In this document: positions 42,190 to 51,149 of the stretch, in pieces
How the letters are laid out: each line of letters begins with the position of its first letter
Numbering within the stretch: position 1 is the first letter of the stretch
NCBI RefSeq assembly: GCF_000966285.1
Contig: NZ_KQ031391.1
Span: 4,542,540-4,606,539 of the forward strand
DNA: 64,000 nucleotides
DNA from: Pseudofrankia sp. DC12
GTDB lineage: Bacteria; Actinomycetota; Actinomycetes; Frankiales; Frankiaceae
Direction of reading: 5' to 3'
Position numbers and translations under genes: made by a program
The notes under the pieces: generated by a model
The model's input: the letters and a program-made list of their open reading frames with translations, nothing else
What the model was told of the DNA's origin: nothing
Databases searched by the model: none

Positions 42190-42702
42190 CTAGTCCAGGT
42201 CCTCGGGCTCTTCCGGCTCCGGCAGGCTGGTCTCCAGCACTCCCCAGGCGCGGAGCCGGTCCGCGAACTCCTGCGGTGTGGTGTCGTGGAGCAGGGCCAG
42301 CGCCCGCAGGTCACCGTCTCGGATCGAGAGCACGTGGCCGGCGTAGTCGTCGCGCTGTCGCTGGATCTGTGCCACCCACCGGCGAACCAGCGCCGAGGTG
42401 TCGGGCGGAGCCTGCGCGAGCTTCTCCAGGTTCAGTACCGTGCGCGGGCGGCGCTCGCGCGGCGGCATCTGGTCCTCGTTCGGCAGCAGCGCCGACACGG
42501 GGACGCCGTAGAAGCCAGCCAGCTCGGAGAGCTGATGAACGCTGATCATGCGGTCGCCGCGCTCGTACGAGCCAACCGCGGCGGTCTTCCACCGTCCGCG
42601 GGACTTCTGCTCGACACCCTGCAGCGAAAGTCCTTGCTGAATCCGGATCGCCCGTAGGCGAGACCCCACGGCCTTCGCGTACTCCCGGCTCACCCGACTC
42701 AC
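42190..42702 (-). CDS. bldD: BldD, c-di-GMP-responsive developmental master regulator
   Basis: 170 aa from GTG; the second GTG at 42693 (VSREYAK) would give 167 aa and is equally plausible. XRE helix-turn-helix at the N-terminus: LRAIRIQQGLSLQGVEQKSRGRWKTAAVGSYERGDRMISV. The C-terminal domain keeps the cyclic-di-GMP signature RxD-X8-RxxD exactly as R117-D-D119, eight residues, R128-D-G-D131. In Streptomyces, c-di-GMP-bridged BldD dimers repress sporulation genes. Conservation of the motif argues that this strain uses the same second-messenger switch. The C-terminus ends in an acidic PEPEEPEDLD tail. Monocistronic by appearance, with strong hairpins downstream. Confidence 0.95.
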   Translation of the reverse strand: MSRVSREYAKAVGSRLRAIRIQQGLSLQGVEQKSRGRWKTAAVGSYERGDRMISVHQLSELAGFYGVPVSALLPNEDQMPPRERRPRTVLNLEKLAQAPPDTSALVRRWVAQIQRQRDDYAGHVLSIRDGDLRALALLHDTTPQEFADRLRAWGVLETSLPEPEEPEDLD

Positions 42703-43104
42703 CCCCAGCCTCGAACGAGCTCCCGAAGGTCATGCCTCGACGTCCGGGCCCGCGGTGGCGCCCCGCCGCGACGGCGTGGAACCCAACTCTGGGTCGCCAT
42801 CCGTGACAACGGATTAACACCGTAGAAAGAGTCCGTTTACCGAACTATGGATGGTGACGTCCGCCCGACACTCAAGGTTGGCCCGACGCCGGGCCTGTCG
42901 TTCGAGGAGAGGCGTCGGTCGCTACGTACTGTCATCGCGCTGACCCCCTCCGCGATGTGCGATCGGGCTGGCGACCAGATCTGCCGCCGTCACTGTTGGT
43001 GTCGATGCCCGCGAATCGCTCCGCGTAACCGTGTCCGTCACAGTGAGCTATCAATCGAGGGGGCCCCGATCGGCGGCGGCCGGTGCCGGGAGCACACTGA
43101 CCAG
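42703..43104. other. 402-base divergent region upstream of bldD
   Basis: No credible gene. An AT-richer patch at 42805-42850 (GATTAACACCGTAGAAAGAG) is the likely site of the bldD promoter. No unambiguous -35/-10 pair or BldD box could be assigned by eye. Confidence 0.4.
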
Positions 43105-43587
43105 GTGCGCGTCTACCTTCCGTCAACGTTGACGGCCGTGCGGACGGTGCTCTCCGCCCGCGTGGTACCCGCCGGGCTCGCGTTCGGGGTCACCCCGGCG
43201 GTCCGGGAGTGGTACGCCCAGTCGGACACCGACGAGATGGAGTACGCCGCGCTGCTCGCCGCCGCGCGTGCCTGCCTGCGGCTACTGGACGCAGACGCCA
43301 CCGCGCCCAGGCGCCGGGTCGTCTTCGCCGCCGACGTCGACGGCGCGGCCATCCGGGTCCGCGACGACCTCGACCGCGGCGTCGTCGAGGTGACGGCGCC
43401 GGTGCCCCTGGCCGCGGTGCAGGCAATACACATCGACGACGAAGCGGCCGAGGCGGCGGTGGCCGCCGCCGCGGACGCCGTGATCGAGTCGGACCTCGGC
43501 GGCGAGGACGCGTCCTTCGTCGTCGACAGTGCCGAGGGGTACGAACTGCTCTGGTTCGCCACCCAGGAACTGGCCGACCTCCTCTGA
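43105..43587 (+). CDS. DUF6912-like protein
   Basis: 160 aa from GTG (VRVYLPSTLTAV), the start that gives the conserved N-terminus. Features: RVYLPSTLTAVRTVLSARVVPAGLAFGVTPAVREWYAQSDTDEMEYAALLAAARACLRLL, then VVFAADVDG and the acidic C-terminal part EGYELLWFATQELADLL. Widespread actinobacterial protein often near bldD or secA-region genes. No known function. Confidence 0.8.
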   Translation: MRVYLPSTLTAVRTVLSARVVPAGLAFGVTPAVREWYAQSDTDEMEYAALLAAARACLRLLDADATAPRRRVVFAADVDGAAIRVRDDLDRGVVEVTAPVPLAAVQAIHIDDEAAEAAVAAAADAVIESDLGGEDASFVVDSAEGYELLWFATQELADLL

Positions 43588-44183
43588 CCCGGGTGCCTCG
43601 CGCCCGTCAACGGAGACTTCGCCTTCCCGCCCCGTCGACCCCTTCGTGTTGGGCGGCTCCGCGACATGCTGGGTTTCGCGGGGGATTTCGGCCTTCGTCC
43701 AGCGGTATGCCGTGACCGCGGTGCGCCATCAGTGATCCGTGGTTTTGGCTTCATTGGCGGGGTTCGCGGGGCGCCGTGCTCCGCTGCCCGCAGGTGCCTG
43801 TGACCTGCTCCAAACTGCCGCTGCCGGCCCGTCGGACGAGCCCGCGACGACCGGGCGGGGTGGCGGTGTCCGGTGTGTGTCGTTCGGCGAGTCGCTGTCC
43901 GCTGTGTCTGGCGCGGCGCGCTATTGTCCCGTGCCAGACGTACATCTAGCCGGACAACGCGGACCCGCCTCGCCGTGAGCTCGGGGCAGGTCGTCTCGGG
44001 CCGCGGCCGGCGTGCGTCGCCCACCCCCAATCACCAACAGGTCGCTACGGCAGTCCAACCGCGCGTCTGGCGGTGTGCGTGCCGCTTTTCCGCTGCTCGG
44101 TCGCCTTCTAGTCCCATCTGACCGCTGTCCGCGTTCGTCCGCCCACGCCTGGGAGCCCGGCGCGGGAGGGAGGCTGGTTCCCT
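43588..44183. other. 596-base region with no recognisable gene
   Basis: Reading frames here show no family features and none is preceded by a good ribosome site until GGAGGGAGG at 44164-44172. I see no strong hairpin or repeat. Confidence 0.4.
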
Positions 44184-46013
44184 GTGCTGTACCTCTTCGG
44201 GCAGATCCTGGTGTTCGTGCTGATCGCGCTGGTGCTTGGCGCCGCGCTCGCCTGGGTCTTCCTGATCGGCCCGATGCGCCGGCAGCGCGCGTCGTCCGCC
44301 GCTGCCGCGCCGGGCGCCGAGGGCGCGCACGTCACCCCCGCCGCGGGAGGCGATCGGCCGGCCCGCGGCCGGCTGGCGGAGCTGGACGAGGATCGCCTCG
44401 GCGCGTTGACGGACTGGCTGCGCCGGCAGGAGGAGCGCAGCACGGTCGAGAACGCGGAGCTGGTGGCCCGGCTCGCGGCGGCCGAACAGCAGGTCGGGGA
44501 GTCGGAGAACCGGGTGAGCGCGGCCGAGCGACAGGTCGCGACGGCGGTCGAGCAGGTCGGCGCGGCGCAGGCCAGGATCGCCCAGATCGAGGCCGAGCTG
44601 CGCGGGGAGACCGCTGACGGGCAAAGCCGGGAGACCCGCCGGCTGCGGACCGCCCTGGTGGAGGCGGAAGCGCGTGCCGCGCGGTTCTCGGCTCGGCTCG
44701 CGCACGTGCGCACCCAGGTGGAAGAGGCCGCGCTCCAGGCCGCGGCCGCCACCGAGCGGCTGGATCGCCGGCAGGCCGAGTGGGCGGCCGAGCGCGCCGG
44801 GCTGCTGGTCCGGATCGCCGAGGCCGAGACGCTCGCGCGGACATGGGACGAGAGCCGTGAGCCCAGCGGGAACGGTGCTGTCAGCGCCTACGCCCGGACC
44901 AGCGCGGCGCCGACTGACGTCGTCGCCGAGCCCGCGGCCAGCCCGGGCGACGACCTCGACCTCCGGACCGAGGTGGCCGACGTCGCGGCGGTGGACAGCG
45001 TTGATCTGGCGGATCGTGCCGACCTGGTGGACGGTGCTGATCTGTTGGCCCCGACCACCGGGCGGGTGGTGGCCCTCGGCGGCGCCCGGGTCCAGCCCCG
45101 CGCCACGCGGCCGGTGTCAGCCAGGCAGCGCACTCCGGTCGCCGCCCTCGTGCCAGCCGGCGGGGCCACCGGACCGGGCGACGGCGGCCCGGACGGGACC
45201 GAGCCGGCCGCCGTGGACACGGCGGCGCTGGACGCGGTCGTCCTGGAGATCCTGGACGCCGACGCCGATGCCCGCGCCGTCCCGCAGGCGGGGCCGTCCG
45301 CGTCGGGGCTGTCCGCTTCTGGGCCGGCCGGCCTCGAGCCGGCCGCGGCCGAGGCGGCAGCGTCGGCGCCCCTCGAGCCCGAGGCTGTTGAGCCTGAGCC
45401 TGAGCCCGGCACCGCGCAGGGAGCCGTGTCTGAGCCCGTCGTGTCTGAGGCTGTGGTGCCTGAGCCCGCCGCCGAGGTGGCCGCGGCGGAGCCTGTCGGG
45501 CCCGAGCCTGTCGGGCCCGAGGCCGTCGTGGCTGCGCCGGCCGTTGCTGAGGTGGTCGCGTCAGCGCCCGTAGTGCCTCCGGCTGTAGTGCCTGCGGCCG
45601 TAGGACCGGAGCCGGCCGCGCCGGGGCCGGCCGCGCCGGGGCCGGCCGCGCCGGGGCCGGCCGGGTCCGAGGCCGCGCTGATCGGGTTCGACGATCCGCG
45701 GCGCCTCGACCACCCCGGGCAGCGGGACAAGTCCGACGCTGACGAGCTGGTCCTGCCGTCGTGGGGCGGTCCCGCGGAGCCGGTGCCGTCCACCGACAAC
45801 CTCAAGGAGATCGTCGGCATCGGCCCGGTAATCGAGGCCCGGCTGCGCACCCTCGGCATCACCTCGTTCCGCCAACTGGCGGCGATGGGGGACACCGACG
45901 TCGACCGGCTCTCGGCCAGCCTCGACGGGTTCGGCAGCCGCATCCTCTCCGACGACTGGGTCGGCCAGGCCCGCGAGCTGCAGACCCGCGGCCTCGAGGA
46001 CCTCGGCTACTGA
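44184..46013 (+). CDS. membrane-anchored coiled-coil protein with C-terminal helix-hairpin-helix domain
   Basis: 609 aa from GTG with GGAGGGAGG upstream. An N-terminal helix (about 3-30, LFGQILVFVLIALVLGAALAWVF) anchors it. Residues about 60-215 are a long Glu/Ala/Arg coiled coil (VENAELVARLAAAEQQVGESENRVSAAERQVATAVEQV). About 220-530 is Pro/Ala/Glu/Val-rich with short repeats (EPVGPEPVGPEAV, APGPAAPGPAAPGP). The last 75 residues form a helix-hairpin-helix domain: LKEIVGIGPVIEARLRTLGITSFRQLAAMGDTDVDRLSASL...WVGQARELQ. HhH domains bind DNA or mediate protein contacts. A membrane tether plus HhH suggests linking something to the membrane. Function unknown. Confidence 0.8.
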   Translation: MLYLFGQILVFVLIALVLGAALAWVFLIGPMRRQRASSAAAAPGAEGAHVTPAAGGDRPARGRLAELDEDRLGALTDWLRRQEERSTVENAELVARLAAAEQQVGESENRVSAAERQVATAVEQVGAAQARIAQIEAELRGETADGQSRETRRLRTALVEAEARAARFSARLAHVRTQVEEAALQAAAATERLDRRQAEWAAERAGLLVRIAEAETLARTWDESREPSGNGAVSAYARTSAAPTDVVAEPAASPGDDLDLRTEVADVAAVDSVDLADRADLVDGADLLAPTTGRVVALGGARVQPRATRPVSARQRTPVAALVPAGGATGPGDGGPDGTEPAAVDTAALDAVVLEILDADADARAVPQAGPSASGLSASGPAGLEPAAAEAAASAPLEPEAVEPEPEPGTAQGAVSEPVVSEAVVPEPAAEVAAAEPVGPEPVGPEAVVAAPAVAEVVASAPVVPPAVVPAAVGPEPAAPGPAAPGPAAPGPAGSEAALIGFDDPRRLDHPGQRDKSDADELVLPSWGGPAEPVPSTDNLKEIVGIGPVIEARLRTLGITSFRQLAAMGDTDVDRLSASLDGFGSRILSDDWVGQARELQTRGLEDLGY

Positions 46014-46136
46014 CCCGGTGCGGGATCGCCGCGCCTCAGAAGCTCGCGGAACTCTCGAAGTCATGCCCTGTGGTGGTGCGTTCGCCCAGGGCGGCGACCA
46101 CGACGCCGGACTCGATACCGGGCTGATCGAGCGGGG

Positions 46137-48080
46137 TCAGAGCTCCGAGATCAGGCCTTCGATCTCGGCGTCGAGGATCCGCCGGTCGGTGACGTCGATG
46201 TACAGCCAGAGGTGGCCGCGGTAGCCGTCGGGGCTGACCAGCGGCAGGTGGCTGCGCTCGAAGACGCGGCCGTCGGCGAACATCACGGCCTCCCGCCGCA
46301 GCGTCCGTCGCCGACGCAGCAGGATGTCGAGGCGGTTGGCGAACCCGGCCGGGTCGTCCACCAGCCCGGCGCGTGGCCGCAGCAGGAGGCGGCAGTCGGT
46401 GCCGACCAGGTCGACGGGCGCCTCGGCCAGGTCGAACAGGTCGCAGTACGCCTGGTTCACGCCGACCACCTGGCTCTGCGCGTCGGCGAGGAGTACCGCG
46501 GCCGGCAGCTCGGCGAGCAGGCTGGTCAGCCAGCGCTCCCGGTCGCGGCAGGCGGCCTCGGCCCGGGCCAGCTCGCCGTAGAGGCAGCCGCACTCCGCGG
46601 GCGGTATCCGGCCGAACCGGCCGGGTCCGCCGTCGCCGGGCCCGTGTCCGCCGTCGTGCCCCTCGCCACCGGTCCCGTTCCCCGCACCGTCACCGGTGCC
46701 GCCCGTGCCGTGGCTCGCGCCCTGGCCGCCGCCGTGGGCCCACCGGGCATGACCCCCGTGGCCGTTGTCGTGACCGCCGCCGAGGCGCCCCCGTCGCGGG
46801 TCGGGCTCGCCGACGCGGTGGCCGTCGGCGGCGCGACCGTGCAGCGCGATCGCTGACCTCCATTCGCCGCCCATCGTCGGCGGTGCCTGTGGGTCGACGC
46901 GGCCGGGCCAGCTGTCGCCGCCGTCGGGAGCAGCCGCCCGCCGCCGGTCACCGTCCCAGGCGAGGTGGTCGCGTCGCGGCCGTTCCCGGCCGCTCGGCCC
47001 GGGTGGGAGGCTCACCGGGCCGAGGCCGCCGGTGTGATCCGGGCTGTGCGGATCCGCCGCCCGCGGGCCGGCGGAAGGACCGTCGTCGCCGGGTACCCCG
47101 CCGGCTCGGCGTGGGTCCGGTGGCCCGTCGGCGGCGGTGTCGTCCCACCAGGCCGGGCCACCGTCGCCCGGCTCGTCGCCGCGGCCCGGGCTCGCGCGAT
47201 CGGCGCGATCCTGGCTGTCCGCGCCGGGCCAGGCGCGCACGGCGTCCCAGCCAGGCCCGGCGCCCCAGCCGTGGGTGTCGTCGTGGTCGGCCCCGCCGAG
47301 GCGGTCGGCCGGAGGCAGCGCCGGCTCCTGGCCGGTGCGCGGCCGGGGGAGCGTCACCGGGACCGTCGGCCCCTGCTCGCCGGAGGGCTCCCTCGACTGT
47401 TGCCGCAACGCCGATCGTTCCGGGCCCGCGGCGCGGGTCGGCAGGTCCGTCCACTCGGCCCCCCACGTCGGGCCGCCGGGGCCGCCAGGTTTGACGCCGA
47501 GGCGGGCCGCCGTCGGGCCGGGCGGCCAGGCCGGCACCGGCGGCAGCGGCGTCAGGGTCCCGACGAACCGGGTACCGCCGGCGCCCGCCGTGGTCGCCAC
47601 GGCCTGCAGGACGGCGGCCCGGTGCAGCCCGTCGGGCCGCAGCAGCCGCAGCCGGACCCACACGCCGTCGCCGCCGGCGCGGGCGCGCCCCCACTGGTCC
47701 GTGACTGTCAGCAGGTCGTGCGGGTGGACCGCGCGCTCCCAGCCCCAGCCGAGCGCCTCGTCCGGGTCGACGCCGGTCAGCTCACTCCAGCGTGGGTTGA
47801 CGAAGACGTGCCGGCCGACGGCGTCCGCCGCGAAGACCGGTACCGGGCAGCTCATCGCTACCCGGCGGAAGATCTCCCACCCGGCCGCGGCGTCCGCGTC
47901 CGGCTCGTCGACCTCGGCTGGTCGCCCGCCACCGGGCCAGCCGGGGCTGTCGCCGGCCCCGTCGGCGGTCGGCGCCGCGCCGAGGACCGCTTCGCCGAGC
48001 ACGGCCTCGCGAGCCGGTTCGACGCCGTGTGCTCGCCCGCCGCCCTCGTCGCCGGGATGGCCGTCCGGCGCCGCGTTCAC
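46137..48080 (-). CDS. protein with two PAS domains and no output domain
   Basis: About 647 aa from a GTG (VNAAPDGHPGD); the start is uncertain. PAS 1 about residues 60-165: GWEIFRRVAMSCPVPVFAADAVGRHVFVNPRWSELTGVDPDEALGWGWERAVHPHDLLTV. A roughly 330-residue disordered Gly/Asp/Arg/His linker follows. PAS 2 is at the C-terminus: RWLTSLLAELPAAVLLADAQSQVVGVNQAYCDLFDLAEAPVDLVGTDCRLLL and FERSHLPLVSPDGYRGHLWLYIDVTDRRILDAEI. No kinase, GGDEF, EAL or HTH follows, so any signalling must go through a partner. The sensed ligand is unknown. Confidence 0.78.
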   Translation of the reverse strand: MNAAPDGHPGDEGGGRAHGVEPAREAVLGEAVLGAAPTADGAGDSPGWPGGGRPAEVDEPDADAAAGWEIFRRVAMSCPVPVFAADAVGRHVFVNPRWSELTGVDPDEALGWGWERAVHPHDLLTVTDQWGRARAGGDGVWVRLRLLRPDGLHRAAVLQAVATTAGAGGTRFVGTLTPLPPVPAWPPGPTAARLGVKPGGPGGPTWGAEWTDLPTRAAGPERSALRQQSREPSGEQGPTVPVTLPRPRTGQEPALPPADRLGGADHDDTHGWGAGPGWDAVRAWPGADSQDRADRASPGRGDEPGDGGPAWWDDTAADGPPDPRRAGGVPGDDGPSAGPRAADPHSPDHTGGLGPVSLPPGPSGRERPRRDHLAWDGDRRRAAAPDGGDSWPGRVDPQAPPTMGGEWRSAIALHGRAADGHRVGEPDPRRGRLGGGHDNGHGGHARWAHGGGQGASHGTGGTGDGAGNGTGGEGHDGGHGPGDGGPGRFGRIPPAECGCLYGELARAEAACRDRERWLTSLLAELPAAVLLADAQSQVVGVNQAYCDLFDLAEAPVDLVGTDCRLLLRPRAGLVDDPAGFANRLDILLRRRRTLRREAVMFADGRVFERSHLPLVSPDGYRGHLWLYIDVTDRRILDAEIEGLISEL

Positions 48081-48843
48081 GCGGACACCGCCGGGACGCC
48101 GTGGGTAGCCGTCGAAGCCAGGCTTGCCGGCAGGCCGCCGGCAAGCGACCGCGGATGGACATGGGAAAACATTCGAGACCCCCGGGAGGCACGCCACGGC
48201 GGCCCGGACAGGGCGGGGACGTGGGGGGAAGGTCCGTCGCCGAACCGGTTCGTGACTGACCGAACGTGGAAGGTTGCGAAGCGTTAGCAGGTTAGCGCGG
48301 ACCGAGTGGCGGACTCGTGAGGTGCGTGGATGTGGCGCACGCGTGCCGGCCAGCTCCCGGTGCATCTGGGGCGGTATGTAGCCGCCGGCGCCTTTCGTGG
48401 ACCCGGCCGCCATCCCCGCCTATCGGCGGGGAGAGCCTGGAGGCCCCAGCTGCGCGGATGGTCCCGGAATCGCCGCGTGCGGGCCGGTGGGCCCAGGTCT
48501 TTGAGCCTGCCGTCGCGGATGGTCAGGCCGGCCGCCTGGCTGGCTCGCCGGGCACCGGTCGCACGGCTGGCCAGCGGCGACCGGCCCAGGCGACGGTCTG
48601 CTTGCTTCATCGCCGTGACCGCTCTATGCCACGGGAGGCCATCGGAAGGGTTGCTGGAGCGACACGCATATCACGTCGAGTGTCCGGATAACCGTACCCC
48701 GCCACCATGCCCCCGATGAGGTTGTGCGAACGTTGTTCGGTGCATCCCCTTCCTTCGGGGTTGCCGGAATGTGGCGTGCTTTCTACCCTTCGTGTCGATA
48801 CCGGGTTGGCAGGTTCCGGCCACGGTCGCGCGGGGGCGGTTGC
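48081..48843. other. 763-base region between divergent PAS and tadA genes
   Basis: No credible gene. It must hold promoters for the tad operon and the PAS gene. Less GC-rich patches occur at 48265-48300 and 48655-48740. The palindrome CGAAC-GTT-GTTCG is at 48727-48739. Confidence 0.4.
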
Positions 48844-50223
48844 GTGCGCCTGGACGAGGAGCGGCGGACTCTCGTGGCGGCGGTACGGGGTGGCCCTTAC
48901 ACGGTCGGGCTGGGCGCCGGCCAGGGCGCGGCTGGCGGCCCGGGTGCCGGCGCGCCGGCTGGCTGGCCGGACGCGGCGGCCCTGGTGGAGAACGAGGTCC
49001 GGGAGCTGGTCCGGCGCCGCGCGCTCGACCCCGCGCGGGAGTCGGTCGTCGTGCGCCGGCTGGTCGACGACGTGATCGTCGACTACGAGGAGCGGGTGCT
49101 CACCAGCGACCTGCCGCCGGTCGCCGACCGGGAGCTCGTCGCCCGGCTCGTCTACGACGCGGTCGCCGGCTTCGGGCCGCTGCAGCGCCACCTCGACGAC
49201 CCGGCGGTCGAGGAGATCTGGATCAACGAGCCGGGCCGGGTGTTCATCGCCCGCCATGGCCGCAGCGAGCTCACCACCACGATCCTCACCGGCGACCAGG
49301 TGCAGGACCTGGTCGAGCGGATGCTGAAGACCTCGGGGCGGCGGGTGGACCTCTCGACCCCGTTCGTGGACGCGATGCTGCCGGACGGCTCCCGGCTGCA
49401 CGTCGTCATCCCGGACGTCACCCGCCTGCACTGGTCCGTCAACATCCGCAAGTTCATCCTCTCGGCGTCGAGCCTTGACGAGCTGGTCGCCACGGGGACG
49501 CTCCCGCCGGGGGCTGCGGCCTTCCTGGAAGCGTCGGTCGTCGCTGGGCTGAACATCATCATTGCCGGCGGTACCCAGGCCGGGAAGACCACGATGCTCA
49601 ACTGCCTCGGCTCGGCGATCCCGGCCCGCGAACGGGTGATCAGCTGCGAGGAGGTCTTCGAGCTGCGGCTGCGTGCTCCCGACTGGGTGGCGATGCAGAC
49701 CAGGCAGGCGAACCTCGAGGGCAGCGGGGAGATCCGGCTGCGTCGACTGATCAAGGAGGCGCTGCGGATGCGCCCGGACCGGCTGCTCGTCGGCGAGGTC
49801 CGCCAGGAGGAGGCCCTTGACCTGCTCATCGCGCTGAACTCGGGTTTGCCGGGCATGTGCAGCCTGCACGCCAACTCGGCGCGCGAGGCCGTCACCAAGC
49901 TGTGCACGCTGCCCCTGCTCGCCGGCGAGAACGTGAGCCACAACTTCGTCGTGCCGACGGTCGCCGCGAGCGTGGACCTGGTCGTTCACCTGATCAAGGA
50001 CGCGCACGGCCGGCGGAGGGTGACGGAGATCGTCGCGTTGCCTGGCCGGGCCGAGGGCGACGTCGTCGAGGTCGCCCAGATCTTCCGGTCCTACGGCGAC
50101 ACGCTGGTCCGCGCCGAGGGCTACCCGCCGCACCCGGACCGGTTCGCCCGGGCAGGCTATGACCTCGCGGCGCTGCTCGCCCCGGCGGACCGAGGCTGGC
50201 CCGAGATCGCGGTGGAGCGGTGA
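48844..50223 (+). CDS. tadA: TadA/CpaF pilus assembly ATPase
   Basis: 459 aa from GTG (VRLDEERRTLV); an earlier in-frame GTG would add a poorly conserved N-terminus. Secretion ATPase powering tad/Flp pilus assembly. N-terminal domain VYDAVAGFGPLQRHLDDPAVEEIWINEPGRVFIARHG and SGRRVDLSTPFVDAMLPDGSRLHVVIP. Walker A IIAGGTQAGKTTMLNC (about 242), Asp/His boxes RLLVGEVRQEEALDLLIALNSGLPGMCSLHANSAREA. Complete and intact. First gene of tadABC, 49 bases before tadB, which is disrupted. Confidence 0.95.
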   Translation: MRLDEERRTLVAAVRGGPYTVGLGAGQGAAGGPGAGAPAGWPDAAALVENEVRELVRRRALDPARESVVVRRLVDDVIVDYEERVLTSDLPPVADRELVARLVYDAVAGFGPLQRHLDDPAVEEIWINEPGRVFIARHGRSELTTTILTGDQVQDLVERMLKTSGRRVDLSTPFVDAMLPDGSRLHVVIPDVTRLHWSVNIRKFILSASSLDELVATGTLPPGAAAFLEASVVAGLNIIIAGGTQAGKTTMLNCLGSAIPARERVISCEEVFELRLRAPDWVAMQTRQANLEGSGEIRLRRLIKEALRMRPDRLLVGEVRQEEALDLLIALNSGLPGMCSLHANSAREAVTKLCTLPLLAGENVSHNFVVPTVAASVDLVVHLIKDAHGRRRVTEIVALPGRAEGDVVEVAQIFRSYGDTLVRAEGYPPHPDRFARAGYDLAALLAPADRGWPEIAVER

Positions 50224-50272
50224 CGCACGTCGGCGCGGTGAGCCTCGGTGCCCTGGACGCGGGGGAGGCCTG

Positions 50273-50621
50273 ATGGGGATCTTCGTGGGGCTGCTGTTCG
50301 GGCTCGGGATGTTCCTGATCGTCGGGCCGAAGACGACACGGCGGCGGGGCGACGCGGAGCCCGGCTGGCGGCGGTCCACGGCCGAGCTGCTCGCGCAGGC
50401 GGGGGTGCGGGGCCTGGGCCCGGGCCAGTTCGTCGCGATAAGCCTCGCGGCCGGCCTCGTCGTGGGGTTCGTCATCTTCGCCGTCACGGCGACGTGGTCG
50501 CTCGGTCTCGCCTTCTTCGTGTTCGCCGCGTTCCTGCCGCGGACCCTGGTCGCCCGCCGGCGTCGGGCCCGGGTCGCGGACCTGCGCGGGATGTGGCCCG
50601 ACGTCGTCGACAACCTCGCTA
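50273..50621 (+). pseudogene. tadB: tadB 5' fragment, interrupted by IS630 element
   Basis: ATG with GGGGGAGG upstream. It encodes the N-terminal membrane part (MGIFVGLLFGLGMFLIVGP, FVAISLAAGLVVGFVIFAV) and the beginning of the type II secretion F domain (RRARVADLRGMWPDVVDNLAS). The frame then enters the insertion element at the TA dinucleotide 50620-50621 and stops at 50638 after AAPQ. The product would be a 121-residue truncated TadB lacking the conserved domain. Joining it at the TA to 52336-52844 gives an uninterrupted 285-residue protein. Confidence 0.95.
50620..50621. repeat. TA target-site duplication, left copy
   Basis: TA directly outside the left inverted repeat; its partner is 52334-52335. 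Duplication of TA is the hallmark of IS630/Tc1-mariner transposition. Confidence 0.85.
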
Positions 50622-50644
50622 GTGCAGCACCTCAATAGTTCCTT
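50622..50644. repeat. IS630 left inverted repeat
   Basis: 23 bases beginning GTGCAGCACCTCA; pairs with 52311-52333 with two differences. Confidence 0.93.
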
Positions 50645-50667
50645 GCTGTGAGCGTCCGGATTGATCG

Positions 50668-51003
50668 TTACTTCTGGTAGTCGGTGAGGTGGACGAGGGC
50701 GGCGGTGTCGTACGCCTCGGTGGGCGATCCGATCCGGCTGCCGGTGACGAGTACGGCCGGGGTGTAGCTCTCGGTGGCCGGGTCGTAGAGGGCGAACGCC
50801 CAGGCGTCGCCGCCGAGGTACTCGATCCGGCAGAGCCGGATCTGTTCGTCGTGTTCGTCGCCCTCGCCGGCCCAGGCGCTCAGGTACCCGGACCCGCCGC
50901 GCCAGCGGATCGTGATCTCCTGCAGGGTTGGGTGGGTCTGGGAGGCGTGGTGGTCGACAGTCCCCTCGACGAGGTCCTTGAGGCGTTTGGCCGGTACGGG
51001 CAT
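50668..51003 (-). CDS. passenger protein carried by the IS630 element
   Basis: 111 aa from ATG (MPVPAKRLKDLVEGTVDHH) on the strand opposite the transposase, filling the left part of the element; its stop is 24 bases inside the left repeat. Not recognised as a named family. The N-terminus is basic and helical, followed by an aromatic/acidic beta-rich part (ITIRWRGGSGYLSAWAGEGDEHDEQIRLCRIEYLGGDAWAFALYDPATESYTPAVLVTG). No signal peptide, membrane helix or catalytic motif is visible. Clean coding look and conserved-type composition suggest it is a real cargo gene. A regulator or accessory factor for transposition is one guess. Confidence 0.75.
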   Translation of the reverse strand: MPVPAKRLKDLVEGTVDHHASQTHPTLQEITIRWRGGSGYLSAWAGEGDEHDEQIRLCRIEYLGGDAWAFALYDPATESYTPAVLVTGSRIGSPTEAYDTAALVHLTDYQK

Positions 51004-51149
51004 GCCACCAGTGTGGGCTGCCTCCGATGCCGTGATGGGATCACGTCCGTGGCCGGTTTGCCAGGGGCCGCTGCCCGCGGCTCACCGCCTGCCCCCGGTG
51101 AGCGGCCCGCGGGCCTGTGATCTGGGGCTTGTGGAGCGGTGAGCAGCTG

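Noticed and set aside
48727-48739. CGAAC-GTT-GTTCG resembling an actinobacterial LexA/SOS box
   Set aside because: The LexA box needs four bases between the half-sites; here there are three, and no DNA-repair gene follows.
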